Below are positions 5,580-9,668 of a DNA stretch of 9,668 nt, in pieces. The translations under genes and the position numbers were made by a program. Source of the stretch: an uncultured Lachnospiraceae bacterium. GTDB taxonomy: Bacteria > Bacillota > Clostridia > Lachnospirales > Lachnospiraceae. The notes beneath the pieces were generated by a model. That model was not told where the DNA came from. It did no database searches and saw only the letters and a list, made by a program, of their open reading frames with translations. Where the stretch lies: positions 1 to 9,668 of the forward strand of contig CALDIE010000241.1 in the NCBI GenBank assembly GCA_937901625.1, read 5' to 3'. Position 1 is the stretch's first letter, and the number at the start of each line of letters is the position of its first letter.

Positions 5580-6653
5580 GTGAGCTGGGAAGAGCGAGTA
5601 AAAAAAGTGGTTCCCTATGTACCGGGGGATCAGCCGAAATTTAAAGATATGGTAAAGTTAAATACCAATGAATGCCCCTATCCGCCGGCACCCGGCGTGG
5701 AGCGGATGTTAAAGGAAATGAGCTATGAGGATTTTCGTTTATATCCGGCACCCGGAGCGGATGATCTGGTGGAGAGCCTGGCAGACTATTACAAGGTAAA
5801 GCCGTCACAGGTCTTTGTGGGCGTCGGATCCGATGATGTGATCGCGATGGCGTTTTTAACTTTTTTCTCCTCCGGGGAAAAGATCTTTTTCCCGGATATC
5901 ACATATTCTTTTTATCCGGTATGGGCGCAGGTCTACGGTATCCCCTATGAAACAAAAGCGCTGGATAAGGATTTTCACATAAAGGCTTCGGATTATACTT
6001 ACGCTAACGGAGGAGTTATCTTCCCGAATCCGAATGCGCCGACCGGACTGCTGGAGCCGCTGTCGGTTGTTGAAGAGATCATCAGGGTAAATAAAGACAG
6101 CGTGGTGATCGTCGATGAGGCGTATATTGATTTTGCGGATGAGGGCAGCAGCGCGCTGCCGCTGATCGATCGATACGAAAATCTCCTGGTCGTCAGGACG
6201 TTTTCAAAATCCAGAGCCATGGCCGGAATGCGTATCGGTTATGCCATCGGTAATGAGCGGCTGATCAAATATTTAAATGACGTAAAATTCTCGGTCAATT
6301 CCTATACGATGAACCGGCCGTCCCTTTTGCTTGGCGTCGAGGCGGTGAAGGATGATGCTTATTTTAAAGAGACCCTTTCAAAGATCCGCGCGACCAGGGA
6401 ACGCATGAAACAGGAACTGGTGCAGATCGGTTTTTCCTTCCCGGATGCGCAGAGCAATTTTATCTTTGCCACACATAGGAGCCTTCCGGCTTCGGAAATC
6501 TACGGGGCGCTTAAGGAAAAACATATCTTTGTACGCTACTTTAACACCCCCGGGATTGATAATTACTTAAGGATCACCGTGGGAACGGAGGATGAGGCGG
6601 ATATACTGATCGACGCCTTAAAAGAAATCTTGAAAGAGAGGAACAGTCTGTAA
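5580..6653 (+). CDS. hisC: Histidinol-phosphate aminotransferase-like PLP enzyme
   Basis: Class I/II fold aminotransferase of the HisC branch, 357 residues, the usual length. It would exchange the amino group between glutamate and imidazole-acetol phosphate in histidine synthesis. Visible features: KLNTNECPYPPAP near the N-terminus; FPNPNAPTG (148-156), which contacts PLP; VDEAYIDF (178-185) with D179 and Y182; TFSKSRAMAGMRIGYA with the PLP lysine K210 and phosphate-binding R218; and YLRITVGT with R331 for substrate carboxylate binding. The start is GTG 5580 with GGAGG seven bases upstream; the overlapping ATG at 5578 runs straight into TGA. No other his gene is nearby, so it may be a second copy or a paralogue acting on aromatic amino acids; the sequence alone does not decide. 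Its stop overlaps the next start by one base. Confidence 0.88.
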   Translation: MSWEERVKKVVPYVPGDQPKFKDMVKLNTNECPYPPAPGVERMLKEMSYEDFRLYPAPGADDLVESLADYYKVKPSQVFVGVGSDDVIAMAFLTFFSSGEKIFFPDITYSFYPVWAQVYGIPYETKALDKDFHIKASDYTYANGGVIFPNPNAPTGLLEPLSVVEEIIRVNKDSVVIVDEAYIDFADEGSSALPLIDRYENLLVVRTFSKSRAMAGMRIGYAIGNERLIKYLNDVKFSVNSYTMNRPSLLLGVEAVKDDAYFKETLSKIRATRERMKQELVQIGFSFPDAQSNFIFATHRSLPASEIYGALKEKHIFVRYFNTPGIDNYLRITVGTEDEADILIDALKEILKERNSL

Positions 6654-7144
6654 TGTTACTGAATTATCTGATCGTATTTTTTGTTTCCATGGTACCCCTT
6701 ATCGAATTAAGAGGAGCTATTCCCATCATGTACGGGATCAACGCGGCCAATCCGGAGTTTAACCTTCTGATCGGATATATTGCCATCGTGATCGGAAATA
6801 TGCTTCCGGTTCCCATCATTTACTTTTTTGCGAGAAAAGTACTGGAGTGGGGCGCGGATAAGCCTGTGATCGGCAAGTTCTTTACCTTCTGCCTTGAAAA
6901 AGGCCATAAGGGCGGAGAAAAACTGCAGGAAAAAGCAGGGAGAGGTTTGTTTGTGGCATTGCTTTTGTTTGTTGGTATTCCGCTTCCGGGAACGGGAGCA
7001 TGGACGGGAACCTTAGCAGCCAGTATCCTCGATATGGGCTTTAAGAAGAGTATTTTGGCAGTGATGCTTGGCGTTGCTTTGGCCGGGATCATCGTAGGCC
7101 TTCTTTGTACCTTGGGCTTTGGAGCGTTATTTGGGATCGCGTAA
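6653..7144 (+). CDS. COG2426-type small membrane protein (putative small multidrug export family)
   Basis: Hydrophobic protein of 163 residues with about four to five membrane segments. It matches the family historically named small multi-drug export protein (PF06695): the N-terminal VPLIELRGAIP (14-24) and the central GIPLPGTGAWTGTLAA (108-123) are its hallmark. The two Pro-rich, charged motifs inside hydrophobic segments suggest re-entrant loops, as in the DedA/VTT-type membrane proteins, to which a distant relationship has been proposed; transport of drugs is not established by sequence. ATG 6653 overlaps the TAA of the preceding gene (TAATG), with GAGAGGA about ten bases upstream, so translation is probably coupled to hisC. 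A stem (GATCGC at 7135-7140 with GCGATC at 7147-7152) spans its stop codon. Confidence 0.85.
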   Translation: MLLNYLIVFFVSMVPLIELRGAIPIMYGINAANPEFNLLIGYIAIVIGNMLPVPIIYFFARKVLEWGADKPVIGKFFTFCLEKGHKGGEKLQEKAGRGLFVALLLFVGIPLPGTGAWTGTLAASILDMGFKKSILAVMLGVALAGIIVGLLCTLGFGALFGIA

Positions 7145-7192
7145 AAGCGATCGGTAAAAATGAAACGGCAGTGTAAGAGGGGAGGAAGTGAT

Positions 7193-8035
7193 ATGTCTGA
7201 GGAATTTAAATGGGGAGATGAAGACCGGGAATGCGAAGACCGGGAATGCGAAGACCGGAAATGTGAGGATCGGGAATATGAAGACCGGGAAAACGCGTAC
7301 GGGGATTTTGCTGCTGTCTACGATATCTTTATGGATGAAACGCCGTATGATTGTTGGGCGGAGTATATTTTAAACCGGCTTAAAAAGTATGGGATCGATG
7401 ACGGGACCGTACTGGATCTTGGCTGCGGTACAGGGTGCATGACAAAGCGACTGGCTATGCGGGGATATGATATGATCGGTGTGGATCTCTCAGCGGAGAT
7501 GTTAAGCATCGCATCCCGGAAAAAGGATGTGGCAGATCCGGACATCCTCTACATCTGTCAGGATATGCGAAATCTTGATCTCTACGGGACGGTACGGGCG
7601 GTTGTGTCCGTATGCGATTGCGTAAACTACCTCCTGACGAAAGAGGATCTTGGTTTAACTTTTGACAGAGCCCACCTCTTCCTGGATCCGGGCGGGATCT
7701 TTCTCTTTGATTTCAATACGGTTCATAAGTACAGGGATGTGATCGGGGATACAGTGATCGCGGAGAACCGGGAGGAATGCAGTTTTATCTGGGATAATTA
7801 TTATGAGGAGGAAAGCGGGATCAACGAATACGATCTCACCTTCTTTGTAAAGGAAAAGGGTGACCTTTTCAGACGCTTTGAAGAGTGCCATCGACAGCGT
7901 GGCTATGAGGCTGTTGAGATGGAAGAGCTCCTTAAAAAAAGCGGATTTGAGATATTGGAAGTATTTGATACCGACCGGATGAGCGGGATCGACGGATCCT
8001 CGGAGAGGATCACGATTGTGGCTAAAAAGAAATAG
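7193..8035 (+). CDS. Class I SAM-dependent methyltransferase with N-terminal EDREC repeat
   Basis: Predicted cytosolic methyltransferase of 280 residues; substrate not determined. The Rossmann-like core begins at about residue 36 with YGDFAAVYDIFMDETPYDCW, the typical opening of this clade. Motif I VLDLGCGTG (73-81) binds S-adenosylmethionine, GVDLSAEML (96-104) carries the acidic ribose-binding residue D98, and QDMRNLDL (123-130) fits motif III. The first 34 residues are unusual: after MSEEFKWGD come five pentapeptides (EDREC, EDREC, EDRKC, EDREY, EDREN) with three regularly spaced cysteines (C14, C19, C24). The start is ATG 7193, with GGGGAGGA ending about seven bases upstream; an ATG at 7160 is in frame but lacks a good site and would add MKRQCKRGGSD. 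It lies 48 bases after the membrane protein gene and 29 before hslO, so probably in the same transcript. Confidence 0.88.
   Translation: MSEEFKWGDEDRECEDRECEDRKCEDREYEDRENAYGDFAAVYDIFMDETPYDCWAEYILNRLKKYGIDDGTVLDLGCGTGCMTKRLAMRGYDMIGVDLSAEMLSIASRKKDVADPDILYICQDMRNLDLYGTVRAVVSVCDCVNYLLTKEDLGLTFDRAHLFLDPGGIFLFDFNTVHKYRDVIGDTVIAENREECSFIWDNYYEEESGINEYDLTFFVKEKGDLFRRFEECHRQRGYEAVEMEELLKKSGFEILEVFDTDRMSGIDGSSERITIVAKKK
7220..7294 (+). repeat. Five tandem 15-bp units at the methyltransferase N-terminus
   Basis: Units 7220-7234, 7235-7249, 7250-7264, 7265-7279 and 7280-7294 all derive from GAAGACCGGGAATGC. The first two are identical; the third to fifth carry two to four substitutions each. Every unit is five codons, so copy-number change would not shift the frame. 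Confidence 0.95.
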
Positions 8036-8064
8036 AAAACGAAAAGGCAGCGGAGGATTAGTAT

Positions 8065-8943
8065 ATGAGCGATGTGATCGTTCGCGGAACGGCGGCGGAC
8101 GCGCAGGTGCGTGTCTTTGTTGCCATGACAAAGGATCTGGTGCAGCAGGCGTTTGACTATCATAAGACGTCGCCTGTGGTAAGTGCGGCACTTGGCCGTC
8201 TTTTGACCGCCGGGGCAATGATGGGATATATGCAGAAAGGGGAAGAGGAAAAGCTTTCCCTGATCATAGAGGGAGACGGACCTTTGCGGAAAATGACGGT
8301 AACCGCCAATGCAAAGGCGCAGGTAAAGGGATATGTCTCGGATAAGACGATCGATATACCTTTAAAACCAAACGGAAAACTGGATGTTTCCGCTGCGATC
8401 GGAAGCGGTACGCTTACCGTGGTGAAGGATCTTGGATTAAAGGAACCTTATGTCGGGACAACGCCGTTACAGACAGGCGAGATCGGGGATGATCTGACCT
8501 ATTACTTTACGGCGTCGGAACAGATCCCTTCCGCCGTTGGACTCGGAGTTTTGGTAGATACGGATTACAGTATCCGGCAGGCCGGAGGTTTTATCATCCA
8601 GCTGATGCCGGACGCAGCGGATGAAGTGATCACACAGGTGGAGAAGAATCTTGGACAGATACAGAGCGTGACAAGCCTGTTTGAAGAGGGAAAGAGAGCG
8701 CAGGATATCTTTGCCGTCTTAACGGAAGGTCTTGGGGGAGAGATCGCCGATACGATCATCCCGGCATATGTGTGCGATTGCAGCGAAGACAGGATCCGTC
8801 GGGCTTTGACGAGTCTCGGTAAGGAAGAAATCCGGGCGATGATCGACGACAAAGAGACGATCGAAGTTCACTGTGATTTCTGTAACCGCTTTTACTACTT
8901 TACGGTGGAACAGTTACAGGAGATCTTAAAAGAAGCCAGGTAA
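8065..8943 (+). CDS. hslO: Redox-regulated chaperone Hsp33
   Basis: Cytosolic holdase chaperone of 292 residues, the normal family length. In reducing conditions a C-terminal zinc centre keeps it inactive; oxidative unfolding releases zinc, forms disulfides and exposes client-binding surfaces. The zinc ligands are visible as VCDCS (C237, C239) and HCDFC (C270, C273), a CxC-X30-CxxC arrangement. The N-terminal domain shows SPVVSAALGRLLTAGAMMG (36-54), IIEGDGPLRKM and the family block ANAKAQVKGYV; GYVGT-type sequence appears as EPYVGTTPLQTGEIGDDLTYY. ATG 8065 has GGAGG eight bases upstream. It lies between a methyltransferase and nadE in the same orientation. In an anaerobe this protein would serve mainly during oxygen or bleach exposure. 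Confidence 0.96.
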   Translation: MSDVIVRGTAADAQVRVFVAMTKDLVQQAFDYHKTSPVVSAALGRLLTAGAMMGYMQKGEEEKLSLIIEGDGPLRKMTVTANAKAQVKGYVSDKTIDIPLKPNGKLDVSAAIGSGTLTVVKDLGLKEPYVGTTPLQTGEIGDDLTYYFTASEQIPSAVGLGVLVDTDYSIRQAGGFIIQLMPDAADEVITQVEKNLGQIQSVTSLFEEGKRAQDIFAVLTEGLGGEIADTIIPAYVCDCSEDRIRRALTSLGKEEIRAMIDDKETIEVHCDFCNRFYYFTVEQLQEILKEAR

Positions 8944-8952
8944 ACGGAGGGA

Positions 8953-8975
8953 CTTTCCCGAAAGCGTTGGGAAAG
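8953..8975 (+). other. Intercistronic stem-loop between hslO and nadE
   Basis: CTTTCCC (8953-8959) pairs perfectly with GGGAAAG (8969-8975); a G-U and an A-U pair inside extend the stem to 9 bp with a 5-nt loop. No U run follows, so it should not terminate. It separates an orphan GGAGG (8946-8950), just after the hslO stop, from the functional GGAGGA at 8985-8990 that serves nadE. It could affect mRNA processing or differential expression. Confidence 0.5.
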
Positions 8976-8994
8976 ACAATGTTTGGAGGAGCGT

Positions 8995-9668
8995 ATGAAA
9001 CACGGATATATCAAAGTGGCGGCGGTAACGCCTAAGATAAAGGTGGCCGATCCGGAGTACAATGCCGCAGCAGTTTTGAAATACGGTCGCGAGGCTTTGT
9101 TGCGCGGGGCAAACATTATCGTATTTCCGGAGCTTGTATTAAGCGCGTACACCTGCAACGATCTCTTTTTGCAGGATGCATTGCTGGTCAGAGTGAAAGA
9201 AGCCCTGCGAACGGTGCTCAGACAGACAGCCGGTTGGAACGCGCTGTTGTTTGTGGGTCTTCCGCTTGAAAAAGATAATAAACTTTACAACGTGGCTGCG
9301 GTTCTTAAAAACGGCAGGATCTTAGGCTTTGTACCGAAGCAGAATATCCCCAATTACGGTGAGTTTTATGAATATCGCTATTTTGCTCCGGGATCCAAGG
9401 ATGTGGTGACGGTTGAATTTGACGGAGAGAAGGTTCCTTTTGGCGCCGGACTTCTCTTTGAGGGGAACCATCCGGAAGGACTCTGTGTGGGATGCGAGAT
9501 CTGTGAAGATCTCTGGGTACCGGATCCGCCATCCAAACAGATGGCTTTAGCCGGAGCGCAGATCATCGTCAATCTTTCCGCATCCGATGAAACGGTAGGA
9601 AAGGCGGATTACCGTAAGAATCTTGTGTCGATGACTTCCGCCTCTTTGGTATCGGCTTATGTATATTG
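8995..9668 (+). CDS. nadE: Glutamine-hydrolysing NAD+ synthase, N-terminal glutaminase domain (3' end beyond the window)
   Basis: First 224 codons of a glutamine-dependent NAD synthetase, which amidates nicotinic acid adenine dinucleotide to NAD+ using ammonia from glutamine. The visible part is the nitrilase-fold glutaminase domain. Its catalytic triad can be placed: E46 in VFPELVLSAYTCNDLF, K115 in VPKQNIPNYGEFYEYRYF, and nucleophile C170 in GCEICEDLWVPDPP. The text around K115 (PNYGEFYE) is diagnostic for long NadE rather than other nitrilases. The C-terminal ATP-dependent synthetase domain (expected P-loop SGGxDS, total near 640 residues) lies outside the window. ATG 8995 has GGAGGA five bases upstream and no competing start. 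The frame is open to the edge. It follows hslO by 51 bases, in the same series. Confidence 0.94.
   Translation, partial: MKHGYIKVAAVTPKIKVADPEYNAAAVLKYGREALLRGANIIVFPELVLSAYTCNDLFLQDALLVRVKEALRTVLRQTAGWNALLFVGLPLEKDNKLYNVAAVLKNGRILGFVPKQNIPNYGEFYEYRYFAPGSKDVVTVEFDGEKVPFGAGLLFEGNHPEGLCVGCEICEDLWVPDPPSKQMALAGAQIIVNLSASDETVGKADYRKNLVSMTSASLVSAYVY

Noticed and set aside
7135..7152. Inverted repeat GATCGC/GCGATC around the stop of the COG2426 gene
   Set aside because: Only 6 bp with no U run, in a GATC-rich genome; too weak to call a terminator.
7188..7373. Second plus-strand frame through the EDREC repeat (reads KTGNA repeats)
   Set aside because: It is only the shifted reading of the 15-bp units; the methyltransferase frame continues through the whole conserved domain.

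Overview
The window looks like chromosomal DNA of a low-to-mid GC Gram-positive anaerobe of the class Clostridia, most likely a Lachnospiraceae-type gut bacterium. This rests on strong AGGAGG-type ribosome binding sites, a TPP-riboswitch-controlled thiT (ECF-type thiamine uptake), and gene families typical of that group: a large BMP-domain protein without signal peptide, a metallophosphoesterase beginning IADKES, Hsp33 and a glutamine-dependent NAD synthetase. The taxonomic call is inference. No rRNA, tRNA, CRISPR array, transposase or phage gene was seen.

Layout. Positions 1-800 (+) hold the 3' part of an unrecognised, highly charged, repeat-rich reading frame that runs off the left edge. 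It converges on thiT (990-1703, -), and a symmetric hairpin at 843-880 can terminate both transcripts. thiT has a sigma-A-like promoter (1882-1910), a TPP aptamer (1762-1859) and a hairpin over its ribosome binding site (1711-1738), so it should be shut off by thiamine pyrophosphate at the level of translation. An imperfect 40-bp direct repeat (961-1000 and 1948-1987) brackets this thiamine unit. Divergently, a CPBP-family membrane protease (1992-2726, +) follows.

A near-consensus promoter overlapping the CPBP stop codon (2718-2746) starts a long co-directional series that reaches the right edge with no visible terminator. Its genes are a cytosolic fusion of a ParB-like domain with a BMP/PnrA-like nucleoside-binding domain (2829-4745), a metallophosphoesterase with an altered first metal motif and a charged coiled-coil tail (4788-5564), a HisC-type aminotransferase (5580-6653), a COG2426 small membrane protein overlapping it by one base (6653-7144), a SAM methyltransferase with an N-terminal pentapeptide repeat (7193-8035), the redox chaperone Hsp33 (8065-8943), and the 5' part of nadE (8995 to the edge).

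How they fit together. Only thiT has a clear regulatory logic in the sequence. The long series mixes housekeeping functions (amino-acid transamination, NAD synthesis, redox proteostasis) with genes of unknown role. The most unusual pair is the ParB-like/BMP fusion followed by the metallophosphoesterase: a possible intracellular nucleoside sensor beside a possible phosphoesterase. That functional link is inference from adjacency and domain content.
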